A DNA stretch of 64,000 nucleotides from Anastatus disparis. Lineage: Eukaryota; Arthropoda; Insecta; Hymenoptera; Eupelmidae. The position numbers were made by a program, and so were the translations under genes. Positions 1 to 11,784 of this stretch are shown here, one piece after another. The stretch spans positions 4,402,001 to 4,466,000 of the forward strand of contig JAFFSR010000237.1 of NCBI GenBank assembly GCA_017163975.1, in the 5' to 3' direction. Within the stretch, counting starts at the first letter, position 1, and each line of letters begins with the position of its first letter. Under the pieces are notes generated by a model. That model did not search any database, was not told the origin of the DNA, and saw only the letters and a list, made by a program, of their open reading frames with translations.

Positions 1-1004
1 GCACGCCATTTTCAAGCTCAAGAGAGAGAAAGAGAGAGAAAGATGGGTATGTATGTAGCCGATGATAAAAAGGGAGTGGTAATGGCTTCTTTTTTTTACT
101 GCTTTTTTATTTTTGCTTTTTTGGGAGGGAGGCATAAATGAAGAATTTTTAATTTTTATGGCGGGTGAATTGAAAGAAAGGGATGCTGAGATTATTGAAC
201 TTTTTACGCAAAAAAAGTATTAAAAATTTTAGAAATAATAATGAAAAATATTTATATTTAATATTTTCTACAATTTATAAATAAAAGTGTTAAATATCTC
301 TTATATCTTTTAATAAACTTAACTGATTATACAAATTTATGACAATCATCGGTTGATTAATAATAATCGTAGATTTTAAGTTTGCGAAAAAGCATTCGAT
401 AACGAGTAAATAATAGACAAACTTTAACCTAATATGCTGTTTTTTTAAGAAAACAATTGTTATTAACAATTTAACAAATAGATTAGCCAAAGTGACTAAT
501 GAATTTTCAAAATATTCGGTCACAAAATAAATCTCAGAATGAATCATTAAACATATTCTTATTTGTATAAAACTAAGCTGCATCTCATATTATTAATGAA
601 TAACGTTCAAAAAAACTTGGTAATACTATACATTAATCAAACGACAAATCCTCTGAAAATCGTAGGTCATGAATTTTACGTTCTCCCTCCCGCAGTCTAA
701 AAAAGTTTTATATACATAACATGTAACTATTTCAGGAGCATAAGTCACAATTTACATTTGCGTATGAATATATACACATCGCCCCACAAAAAATTTTCCC
801 AAAAAAGAGGAAGAAATAAAAGAAAAAAAAAATTTAACGAACCAACCCTCTTTAAAGAATTACGAATAAAAAAAAGGTACATTTTGCTAGTCATCAATAA
901 TTACATCAAAAACAGGATACGAAAAAGGAAAAAAAAAGTCCAAAGAAAAGATAAAATAAAATTCATGGTTGAAAAAAAGGAAAAAAAAATAAAAGTAGAC
1001 TTAC
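1..1004 (-). other. Gprk2: Start of Gprk2 intron 2
   Basis: AT-rich sequence downstream of the exon 2 donor, running off the left edge. I see no exon with the expected RGS-homology start. Long A/T runs and a GA-rich patch at 24-45 are the only structure. Confidence 0.7.
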
Positions 1005-1100
1005 CAAGCTTATCTTTGAGTCCGATACACTGAGATATGTGAGGGAACTGAAGTATCTTTCGCCATTTTTTACTCTTCCCCTTGTTGCTGTCACCACCGC
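1005..1100 (-). CDS. Gprk2: Gprk2 coding exon 2
   Basis: The exon has 96 bases. The acceptor TTACAG ends at 1101 and the donor CTTG|GTAAGT begins at 1004. Phase 1 in and phase 1 out match exon 1. It encodes residues 18-49, including the polybasic KGKSKKWRK motif and FPHISQC, which is nearly identical to GRK4/5/6 proteins. The next exon was not found in bases 1-1000. Confidence 0.93.
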
Positions 1101-4100
1101 CTGTAAGTATATACAACAAAGGAATAAGAAATACAAAAAAAAGAGCATGGAGAGACATTGTATATACAACAAGATCGCGATTATACAATGAAGGAAAAAG
1201 TACAGTTAAAAAAAAGAGAGAAGCAGAAGAGAAGAGAGAAAGATCCTCAAGGCGGAAAAAAAAGAAAAATTGAAAATGACAAAAAAAAATTTACGAAAGA
1301 AAAGAACCCTACCATGCTTATTGCTATTCTTTGATATATCCCTTCCTTTTTTTTATTCAGTCGAATGTTGAATACTGATATTCATATATATAGATATATA
1401 TGCTAAGCTTAAATAATAATATTATATCATGTATATCAGCGAACCTTTAGTATTCAAAATGTTGTTATATTACGTTTTTTTTTTATTTTCACGTTGTCGA
1501 GGATGTTAAACGCCATGAATATTTCACATCGGACATATTATTTTGAAATAGAATAATTGCCATAGAAACAGTTAGAAATAATTGCAATTTATGCAAAGAG
1601 ATAGAGCGAGAGTAACCTAAACTTGTCTGCGAAGATTAGTGTTGTCCACTTATACATATGCGTACGCGGTATATATGTATGCACATATATATTAATCTCG
1701 TAACGCGCATTGTTCCGTAAATTTGTGCACATTAACGTTTAAATCACTGTTTATGACTGCTGGCAGAGAGAGAGAGAGTGGAGAATCGTGATTTGGATGA
1801 ATTTGTAGGCGCGCGCGTTTATAAGCTTCTATATATATGTTGCTTTTTCTTTTAATATATACGAATATGGGGGTGCAGCCCACTGAAATGACGTACAGGA
1901 TGTACGTTATTTGGGATATGCGCTCTCTCTCACTCAATTATATATTTTCCAGCATGCTTGATGTTGTTATTAAATAGAACAACAGAGTTATGGATTTAAT
2001 ATGTTAAACCAAATAGTCATTACTTGATAATTAGTTTATTTTATTTCATTTATATATTTATTAAATAATATACTAAATATTGTTGAATTTATAAGTTGAA
2101 AAGTCATAGTTTTTTTATATATTTTATGTCTGCAATTTTTACTTCAAAAAGAGAATAAAAAAAATATTAAATTACATGAAAATATTTAATTAGTTAAAAA
2201 TTACAAACAGCTTATTCTAAAAACTTGTTCTTTTATTTAAAATTATATAAAGTAAATTAGCCTTAATGGCCACTCCATTATATCCTCCTCGCAATTGTTA
2301 ACGTTCATTAATTACTTAAAGCGAAAAAAAGTTGTTAAAATATACGAATGCGTAGACAGCATTAACAAAAAAAGAGAATTATAAAATAATTGCTCGGCCA
2401 CGTGTTATTTTCATTAAATATCATTGTTACACATTTAACACATAGACGCATGCACACACACAGCGAGTAAATAAAAGGCACACGCTTATCTTATTAGGTA
2501 TAGTCGTAATAAATCTTATCTCCGCGCGCCGCACGCTGAAAAACGTTCGCCATTTAAAAAACATCGGCCAAACAAAAACAAACTATATATATAATAGCTT
2601 AATTAACGTGATAAAAAAGAGAAACGAAGAGAGAAGTATGCAGTATTAAAATTTTACGAATAAGCTTGTTATGCGGAAAATTGTTATATTTATCAAAGAA
2701 AATTGCATGGAAGAATAGGACAGTCAACGAAGGAAAAGTTTTGTAAAGTACAATCATTTTTACATTGTAGATATTTATGTAAATAATTAATAAATTTTTA
2801 TATTTTTATTGAAGCTGTGTAATTTGTACATAAAGAATGAGTTTAAATGGTGTATTGCGATTTACAATACACCAATACATAGACTATTTAAGTAAAGCGA
2901 ACATAGTCGAAAAATTATCAGTTTTTTTTTTAGTGAACAACAAATTTACGCTATCAGCTATTTAACATAATTGAAAATAATTTAGGGAAAACGAATTTTC
3001 TACCTGCGCGCTGGATATTATTTTTAATATTTATATATTTGACGATACGCGAATAATTCATGCATGAAATGTTAAATATTGACGTCATTGAAATAACAAG
3101 GAATAAAGAGCGATACATTTATGTATTGAAATTAAGTTAGATTACAATATTAATGAGATATACTATTAGATTATTACATAGACACAAGAGTATACATCGT
3201 TCAGCTTTTTATTTTTTTTTCTTCTTCTTTATTTTTTGTCTTTCAACTTTACTTTATTCAATGCGCAAATTGATTTTAGGAATAAAGAGTCGCCTGTCAA
3301 TACCATTGACATTTTGACTTTAATCAGTTTAATTTATAGGTTTTTTTTTATATTTAAATAATAGCGTTGAATGAAAAGATATAAATTTAGATTAAAGTTT
3401 GTTTAAGATTTTAATTGTTGATTTTATTTTTTTAATGATGTATTAAAAGAGTGGTATTCTCTGTTTGTTCGAGAAAAGACCCCCTGTTGATCCGACAAGC
3501 CAAGTAGAGCTGAGAGCTTTTTTTCATTTATAAATTGACGTTTTTTGGGGTGTAACTCACTCTCCTTTCCACAACAAACTAAATAATATAATAGAAAAAA
3601 TTATTATTAGTTTGATGTTACCTACTGCACGAACCACGAGTATTTTGATTAAAAAAACAACGAGTTATAAATCATTCAGCCTTGGCTTGTCAGATCAATA
3701 ACTTATCCCTCTCGAGCAAACACATTTTTCTATCGAGTAATAAAAGCTTCATTAACTAATTGATATTTCTAAATTAGCGATGTTTCTATAACTATTGTTG
3801 AAGATTTTCTAATAACATTGTTATCGTGCGCTGTTATCTTTAATGGGCACGTGTTCTATTTACGGTAACATCACCAAGTTTATATTCTTCGAATTAGGTG
3901 ATTTAGTTAATAGACTATTTTTATTAATTTGAGCAAATTAGTCTCTCGTTATTGTTCTCTATCAAAACAACACCTAATATCAATGATTACGTAAAATTAT
4001 TAATAATGCAAGAAACAAAACTGTAAACAGCATGAATTTTCCATCAAAATACATTTGGACGATTAAAATAAATTACTAACAAAGCCTAAGTTAACAACTT

Positions 4101-6049
4101 GAATAAACTTACGATCATTAAATATAATTTCTGAAACTCGATTGATAGAACAGTTAATAGATGTCGGTTCAATAAGAAAAAAATAATAAATGTATCGACC
4201 CACGACACCTGCGCGCGAGTTGGTTCGTTTGTTCGTTTCTTGCACTTATCAAAATCAGCACGTGCTCTTTCATGCAATGCATTAAATTGACTTTAACTTG
4301 TCTTCGCACATACACATACTGTTACAAATACGTACACACGTATATAAATATAAATTTAATACATATATATACACGTACTTGTTACATTGGAGCTTTGTAA
4401 TAACTGAGTCTGCGCTCTGACGAGTGTGGAAAAATCATATCATGTGTATGTATGTGGCTTTGTATGTGTATGGGCATATTATATCATTTATATCCATTAC
4501 ATGCAATAAAGAAATAAATGAAATAAGTTATTAATTTGAAGAAAAAATGAATTCAATGAAACATCGGTTAAATTTGGATTTGGCTTGTTTGATGGTTTAA
4601 TTAGGTGCGTTAATGATGTATCGATTTATTCGATTCGTGTATATATACCGATGATTTAATTGATTGCGTGTATGATTGACTTTTTGTTTGTACAATGAGG
4701 CTTTTGAGTACTTGGGCTCTTTTGTTGTCATTGTGAGTTTATTAGTTTGCAGATTGATACGTCAATTGATAAAGTTTTTTGTCATCGTAATTTTTTTTTT
4801 TCACTTGTACAGATTATTCGATTATTTTTTTTTTGTTGTTACTCGATAAAATTTATGATGTTTCGGTACACGTTGAGCATGATCAATAATGACATTTATT
4901 ACTTTTATATGAAATTTAATGAATCTTTTGAACTTTTACGTTACGAATAGTTCATGATGTATCTTATGATCTTGAAAAAATTTTAAATGACTAAAAAAAC
5001 CTTTGAAATTTATGATGTGCATTAAAATTCATGATACAGCTTGAATTTATTTATACTTAAAGGAAATTTTAGAAAATGTACATCGAAGTAAATATACTGC
5101 TCTATATATTGCTTTTATATATTTAATGTAGAAATTTATTCAATATATTAAAAAGAAAAAAAAATTATTTTAAAAACTAATGAGCACTAATTATCTAATA
5201 AAAAACTAGATAAATTGATTAGATATCACTTGATACAATAAAACAGCATCATTAATTCATCGAAACATTCTTTTCAAGATAAAGAACATTTTGAACATTG
5301 TTATAAAAAAAATTGATTTCTGTCATTTGAAATACTGTAACGCTACCAAGGAGAGACTGTTTCACCTCTTACAAAAGTTATTCAGCCGGTAAAAATCCAG
5401 GTGTCATTCGCACTTTTTGATATCCTCTGACAAAAACAATCAAAAAGGGCTGTTTCAAAAGATTGCACTGTCAGTTGAAAAAAAAAATTAACATGGATAC
5501 ACTGAAAAAAAAAAAAATTGGTTTTTACTCCTCCGGCAGAAATTTTTCCAACTGAAGTGGCTAACTCATCAATTATCAGTCAATTTTTTTCACGAACGCT
5601 TGACGAAACATTCTACAAATGAATCGCCAACAGTTTTGAAAAAAAAATGGATGTTTTTTTTGTTTTCTATTATTGTATTAATATAGTCGCATATACAAAA
5701 CTTTTATTTATATAATTTGTATTACTATTAAAATATTCCTGATAAAAAATCAACCATATTTTCAGCAGAATTTCTGGTCGACTTAAATTAAAATATTTAA
5801 CTTATGTCTTATCTAGAAATTTCGGAAATTTTTTTAACAAAATTTTTAGATAAATGTCATCTTAACTTATCAGCAATTCTGTTCAGAATACGGTCAATTT
5901 TTTACCAAGGATGTAATATAAACAATAAAAAAAGGCACGTAATAATTATTTAATACTTAAATAAATTATTTGATAGTAGTCAAGATGTTTTATTTAATGT
6001 TGTTTTAATAATGCTGCTATATACACACACACACATATATGCATGCATA

Positions 6050-6081
<32 letters not shown>

Positions 6082-9000
6082 CGCGTGTGCATGCATGTGT
6101 GAGTGGTGAGTATGCATAGATTACAACTGTAATAATGATTAAAATAATTAATATTTCAAACGTCAAAAGAATTTAATATTAAAAGTATGATTTTAAATTT
6201 CCCATATTATTAGCGAATCAATAGAGAAACAAATGGGTATATATAAAAAAATTTGGTCAACCGATAGAAAAAAAAAAATCGTAAACATTTCTATCAGGGT
6301 AGTAAATTTATAAATTCTTTTAATCAAACAAATTCAAGAAAAAAGAAAGATAAGCTTTTACTCATTCCTTATCTATTAGTTTCAAATAAAATTTTATCAA
6401 AATTTCAGCAGACAAATTAAAAATCTGAATACCTTATAATCGAATTCAAACTATTCTAATATTCTCCATACCAACGTATTATCTCATAACAACGTATTTC
6501 TTTTCCCCGAAAAAAAGGTTAAAACAAATTTAATTAGAAAAACATAGCACCACAGTAATACTCGAGAATTGTTCATAATCTTTTCCTTTAATTTCAGTAT
6601 CTCGTTCCTTTTCTTCTTTTTATTTTATTTCATTTTTTTTTTGTGGGGTAGTAACGAGCGACTTTAATTTCTCTCTGGTGAACGCTAATTCCAATTATAA
6701 CCTTACCTTTGAAAACTTTTTCTTATACCGACTTTTGTCTAACACGACATTCACCGGCACACACAATGATGCTCGTTTAATTTCTAGTTTAAACTTTATA
6801 CATATGGAATGTAAGTATGTACACGATCGAACAAATACCAATTAGCTTGCCGTTGTGTTATTGAGTTCGATTTAGATTTAATGTTCGATAGGAAATGTCA
6901 ATTTTATCGTTCTTGTTGCAAGTTTAATTTTAATGCAAATGACAATTTAGATGAATAAAAATAATAAAATTTTTATTTCATGTTTTTTTTTTTATATTTA
7001 GAGTACTATTTGATAAATTGAAATTAAAAATAAAAATATTTGTTTGCAATTTTTAAAATCGAAATGAATATCTTTAAAAACTTTTATAAAATTGTTTGGA
7101 GAAAAAATTATGCTAAAAGTATATAGTGTGCAAACAAAAAAAAATGGGTTAATGCGAGTTTTACATGTCTCTGAATCGTGATACTAACGAGAATACTTTG
7201 TTTTCTTTTTTTTCAACAACGTAGAAAAGTGTCGATTATTTTAGCTCCTTTTTTTCTTCTTTTTAACACCGTTTATTTTGCTATCGTTTTCTATCTAACT
7301 TGGCCTCGTGCCTTTTTTTTACCTTTTTTCTTTCTATTTTGTTTTTTGTACTCGAAGTTGAATTTCAATTGATGAAAGAAAATTAAGATGCTGAACTTTG
7401 TCCAGTTTATTAAGTTTTTGCGTATTTTAATGACGCTAATGCGAAAAAGATATACTACAAAACAAGCATTTGAAATTTGTTCAAATCACGCGATGTTTCA
7501 GTATCGAAATATCAAAGGTGTGAACATAAAAAATTTTTATTTTGGCTAGAAAAAAAAACTTTATTCTGCAAAATCTTTAGATTTCGTTTTACTGTTTAAT
7601 GTATTGATCTTATCGAGCGTTTGTTTATGGAAATGTTTAAAAAAAATTTTTCAAATGGAATAAATTATATACAAGCAAAACTTTTTTTTAAATTTCGAAT
7701 TTAAAAAGCTTATTGAATATTAATGGACTTTTTTTTCAAGATTTAAATAGGTCAATCAGATATAAATTTTTTTTACTCTAATTTCAAATTTTTTTTTTGC
7801 TTAAATTTATGGCGCTTGGTAATAGAAAAGTTAATTCAAAATATAGTGAAGTGAGAGATGAAATTTATTAGTTTGAAATTTTTTTACTTCATGAAAAAAA
7901 AGTTGGACTTCAGAAACTTTACCCCGATTGTAAATTATTTATGTATGCGTAAAAAAGCGAATTTTTAACCAATATGTATTATTTATTTTTCAAAGAGATT
8001 TATGTAAATCTATCAATATTACCGATAACATTACTAATAGTTTAAAGAAAAAAGGTCAGTTTTTTATTTATTTTTTATTTTTCTTTTGATCAAATTACAT
8101 TTATAACTTTTAATTGTACACGAGATGGAAACCTTTTACTTTTATTTTATTACCATTTTACAAAATTTTTAAAAACATTTTTTCTACAGAAAAGGAGGAA
8201 AAAACCATTAATTCAATTTAATCACGAATAAAGTTTCACGTAATAAAATATTTCTCCTAAAATCTTAAATCTTATTTGCATTTCTAGTTTTCTCGCGGCT
8301 TTGAGTGTATCGTCATCTGAATCTTCAGTGTTTTTATTCAAAGCCATTAAACCCGTCATTAATTCACTTTCTTCGAGTCAGTCTTAAAGGAATTGACTTT
8401 AAAGCTTTCGCTTTTAGAGATATGTCACCTTTTTGGATAATACCCACAAAACCATTATCGTTTCTAATACACTTAGATATATATAACTAGATATATCTAT
8501 AGATGGTTTATATATATGTGTACTGTCGACACGCGGTTAGTTTCCAGAGAAATCAATATTGGACGCTCTAGTTCGTTCCTGCTGCGGCGTTCTATGTACA
8601 CACATACCTTTCATACCTTTCGCTAACACCATCGATATACGTATGTATATACAGATATACAACAACTTCCATATGTACACCTTCATGTGCGGATTGCGTA
8701 TATGTCGCGATGAAATCCAAGTAACAAGAAAATATATATATATATATATATATATATGCGTATGACTTGGGTGTGTATGTATGTATTTATACGGTGGTAT
8801 GGATTGTCTTTCGAGAAAGTGAAATCAAGGTCTTGTGTAAATGTGGAAAAATAGATGAGCTTGAAATGGAAAGAAATAAAGAAAGGAAGAAAGTACTTTT
8901 TCTTAATGAATTCATAGTCGATGTAATAAATTTGAATAATTATATAAATATTATTACTGTTTCATTAACATTTTAACTGAAATTATGAAATATTTGACGT

Positions 9001-10708
9001 TTAATATCATTATAACTTTTTTTATCGTTATCTAAAATTAGCGTCTAATGTAAATGTATATTGTAATTTTCTAAATGAAGCAGGCTGACATCATGGAAAA
9101 ATTTATCATTTAAGTCGTTAAAATCATAAATTTCTTATATTTCACAATTAAGCATACATTTCAATATTTATAGCTCGAATAATTACCCTGATAGAAACTT
9201 AACCATGATTTGGACAGAATATTCAATGTTAATATGTTAATTTAGCATATCTGGGAAAATTATGGCTAATTTTACAAAAATTCGAAAAGAATCGATGAAA
9301 AACTTGTGTTTGTTTAGTTTTCAATTTATTTTAGTAATTCATTATTTTAAATTCATTATTTCATAATATAAAAATATATATTTAAATTGAATATTTAATA
9401 AAACGTAAATATTTTATTATCTTTAATATTTTTCAATTTATATTAACAATTCATTTTATGAATTACATCACTTAGATTCTTCTGAATATTTAATTTAAAT
9501 ACAGAATTTTTTTAATAATAAATACCAAACTACTAGAAAATTCACTTGGACAAACAATAACTTTAATTTCACAATGGCTTTTATGTTTCATAATAATAAA
9601 TCGTTTTGAGGTGAAATTTACTTTACGTACTACGACACAAGTCCATTATATTCGACAAGATGTTTTCACGACGAGAGGCTTAATTAACGGAATGTAATTT
9701 TCATTTATGCCGGCTATGAAATATATTTTAGGAGTTTACTTATACAATGACTTTTCTTTGAATTACTATATTTACACCATTTGATAAGTCTGGCTTGTTC
9801 TTACATTTTACATTTTTTTGTCTGACTGTCGAAATTGTTACCGTTTATCATTTCAACGAATAATTGATAAGATTTTAATTATTCATTTTTTTCTTTTGTT
9901 TTTTTTATTATATTGTAAACTAGAATTTATCAGGTTTGACCAGTTACAATAATTTATAAATTAAATTTTATTCAATTAATAGAAAATTCAATTAATTATT
10001 GTACATTTAATTTTTGTAGTTAATTAAATGCTCGAAAGCTCGATGATATAATGATAACATTCAATTAATAAAATTTCTAATAATCTAATGGATTATTTTA
10101 TACAATTAAAAATTTTATATTGGATTAATATTTTTAATTAAAGGACATTAATTATAAAGTGAAAGTATAAACAATTAAATTTAATTGTGTTTTTTTTTAA
10201 TATTACATTTTGTTAAATGCAGTTTAATTTTTAATAAAAATTAATTAAGTAATTCGTTGTATTAACGAAAAATATTTTCATCAAATATACAATATTAAGA
10301 ATCGTATATATAAATTGTTTTTTTTTTTATTTCGTTATATTATTACAAAAATAATAAAGTTTTCCAATCCCAAAAGTTTGATTTCACTTTAATTACTTGT
10401 GCATTATTTTTATTGGAAAATAAATGCCGAAAACTTGTTTCCCACCTTATGGAACTTTTCCTAAATTCATTTCCAACTCATACATTAACCCTAAGTATCC
10501 CTAAATATCATAATTTCCCTCCCCTAGGGCAAAACAATATTAATAAGAAAAAAAAGTGCTTACCAAACTAACAGAGAAAAAAAGAAATATATAAGTCGTA
10601 AAAATAAATAAAAAGAAAAACAGAAAAAGAAGAAAAAAGTTAGATTAAACTATTACCTTCTCTCGCTTTGAGGTATACAGTATTGGCTACGATGTTCTCC
10701 AACTCCAT
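1005..10708 (-). CDS. Gprk2: G-protein-coupled receptor kinase, GRK4/5/6 type, N-terminal part (exons 1-2; rest off the left edge)
   Basis: Two minus-strand exons join in frame to give the first 49 residues of a GRK5-type kinase. Exon 1 (10708-10657) encodes [17 protein letters not shown] plus one base. Exon 2 (1100-1005) continues [19 protein letters not shown] and then PHISQC. Family knowledge: residues 1-20 form the amphipathic helix that docks on the active receptor, and the polybasic stretch (here K24, K26, K28, K29, R31, K32) binds PIP2 and calmodulin in GRK5. The kinase phosphorylates activated GPCRs at the plasma membrane; in flies Gprk2 also acts on Smoothened. The RGS-homology and kinase domains are not in the window. 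The start is fixed by an in-frame TAA at 10729-10727 and by the conserved MELENIV start. The GRK2/3 class is excluded because its N-terminus differs. Very sure of family; the orthologue name is an inference. Confidence 0.93.
3462..3722. mobile_element. Foldback / MITE-like element in Gprk2 intron 1
   Basis: The ends are imperfect inverted repeats of about 45 bp. The left arm begins TGTTTGTTCGAGA, the right arm reads TGTTTGCTCGAGA on the other strand, and both reach the shared inner block TTGATCYGACAAGCCAAG. The middle is AT-rich without a gene. No convincing target-site duplication is visible, so the superfamily is open. Confidence 0.6.
6021..6102. repeat. (CA)n-GCATGC-(TG)n compound microsatellite
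   Basis: A run of CA is followed by ATATATGCATGCATAT and then a run of TG with GCGCGTG at its end. The two halves are complementary, so the tract can fold into a cruciform. Alternating purine-pyrimidine throughout also favours Z-DNA. Confidence 0.85.
8731..8757. repeat. (AT)n microsatellite
   Basis: Uninterrupted AT dinucleotides, flanked by TATG/GTATG-rich sequence. Confidence 0.9.
9940..10260. other. AATTAATT-rich low-complexity stretch
   Basis: The block is dominated by AATTA, TTAATT and AATAAA words, with almost no G or C. It is part of Gprk2 intron 1. I see no coding or RNA signal. Confidence 0.6.
10657..10708 (-). CDS. Gprk2: Gprk2 coding exon 1
   Basis: The exon carries 52 coding bases: ATG at 10708-10706, 17 codons, then one base of codon 18 (phase 1). 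The donor reads GAAG|GTAATA, with its GT at 10656-10655. The 84-codon open frame over the same bases (10907-10653) is a different frame and is not the kinase. Confidence 0.93.
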
Positions 10709-10907
10709 CAATTCCAGCTTGATGGGTTACGCTATTGATGGGCCTAATATAAATGGGCGAGCGGGGGCCGCGCCTTGGGCCGGGTTCACCTCGGCAATGG
10801 CGACGGCACCTCCTGCCCAATTTTATATGATTTATTTGTTTTAACTGTTTAAGTTGCAATTTAGCTTTTAATTGTACCCTACTGGGCCCAACTAGAGCCT
10901 CTCCCAT
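10709..10907 (-). promoter_or_regulatory. Gprk2: Gprk2 5' leader: GC-rich block and overlapping upstream ORF
   Basis: Upstream of the kinase ATG this leader contains an unusually GC-rich patch (about 10745-10820) in AT-rich surroundings. An upstream ATG at 10907-10905 sits directly after a possible acceptor (CTGCAG, 10913-10908). It opens a frame of about 80 codons that overlaps the kinase start in another frame. If spliced as drawn, it would stop soon after the exon 1/2 junction. Such an arrangement commonly lowers or tunes translation of the main ORF; that effect is inferred. Confidence 0.5.
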
Positions 10908-10993
10908 CTGCAGACACCAATAACAATATCCACTATTATCCCGTTTTTTTTTTCTTCTTTTTTTTTATCCGCTTTTACGAGCGGTTTATTTAC

Positions 10994-11365
10994 CTTTTTT
11001 ACACGAAAATTTTCACACTTAACACACACTTGAGTTTATATGTTTAATTTATATTTTATCAAGTATTTACAGTGGAAACACTCGCTACTGTTTTTTTTTC
11101 TTCTTTTTACCAGCTCTTCCACAAAGCTGCTTTAGTTTCTTTCTTTTTTTCCTTGTTCTCTTTGGATAACTTTTGGATAAGCTATTCCACGTTGAAGATG
11201 GAAATTAGATGTCGATTATTAAAATGACGATGGCTATACGAGGATTGTGGAAGGATAACCCTCATGGATTATTAGACTGATCACCGATTCGTTGAACTCT
11301 CGGTATATTAATGCTAGACCGGTTGATCATCTTTGCTAGGTCGAGATATTTTTCGGCTTTGATTT
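10994..11365 (-). other. Gprk2: Possible Gprk2 5'UTR exon
   Basis: A minus-strand segment bounded by an acceptor (CATTTACAG ending at 11366) and a strong donor (AAAAAG|GTAAAT, GT at 10993-10992). An 86-base intron with CTGCAG would then join it to the leader at 10907. Its sequence looks like leader (A-rich, AAGTGTG words). A 34-codon open frame at its 5' end is taken as fortuitous. Transcript data would be needed to confirm it. Confidence 0.35.
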
Positions 11366-11731
11366 CTGTAAATGAAAAATTAAAGATGATTAGTAATAGC
11401 GGCTGAGTCATCGTTACGTGGTGAAAAAAAATGAAAAAATAAAATAAAAAGTTAGAAAGTGAAAGGTAGTTTTAGTCAGAGTTTGAATTTTGACTTGAAA
11501 TTTGATATTTATTGTATGAGTTTTAACTAAAAATATATTTATTATTTAATATAAATTGGTGTAATTGTATAAAAAAATTTGTTCATTTATATTTTAATTG
11601 AATAAATGAATATATACATTTTGTACTTTTTGTTACTTAAATTAAATTAGTAAATTTTTGCAATAACATGTAATAGAAGATTAGATTTGCATAATTGCAA
11701 ACAAACTATTTTAAACAAATATGAAAATAAT

Positions 11732-11784
<53 letters not shown>

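Larger units (their letters stand above)
1101..10656 (-). other. Gprk2: Gprk2 intron 1 (about 9.6 kb)
   Basis: The boundaries are defined by the GTAATA donor and the TTACAG acceptor. The interior is AT-rich with no supported exon. It holds a foldback element (3462-3722), a cruciform-prone CA/TG repeat (6021-6102) and an AT microsatellite (8731-8757). The open frames inside it are low-complexity and show no family motif. Confidence 0.8.

Noticed and set aside
10653..10907. 84-codon minus-strand frame as a protein gene
   Set aside because: It overlaps the true Gprk2 exon 1 in another frame and has no family resemblance. It is kept only as an upstream ORF.
11272..11365. Minus-strand frame IKAEKYLDLAKMINRSS after an acceptor
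   Set aside because: It is short, with no partner exon or recognised family. The segment fits a 5'UTR exon better.
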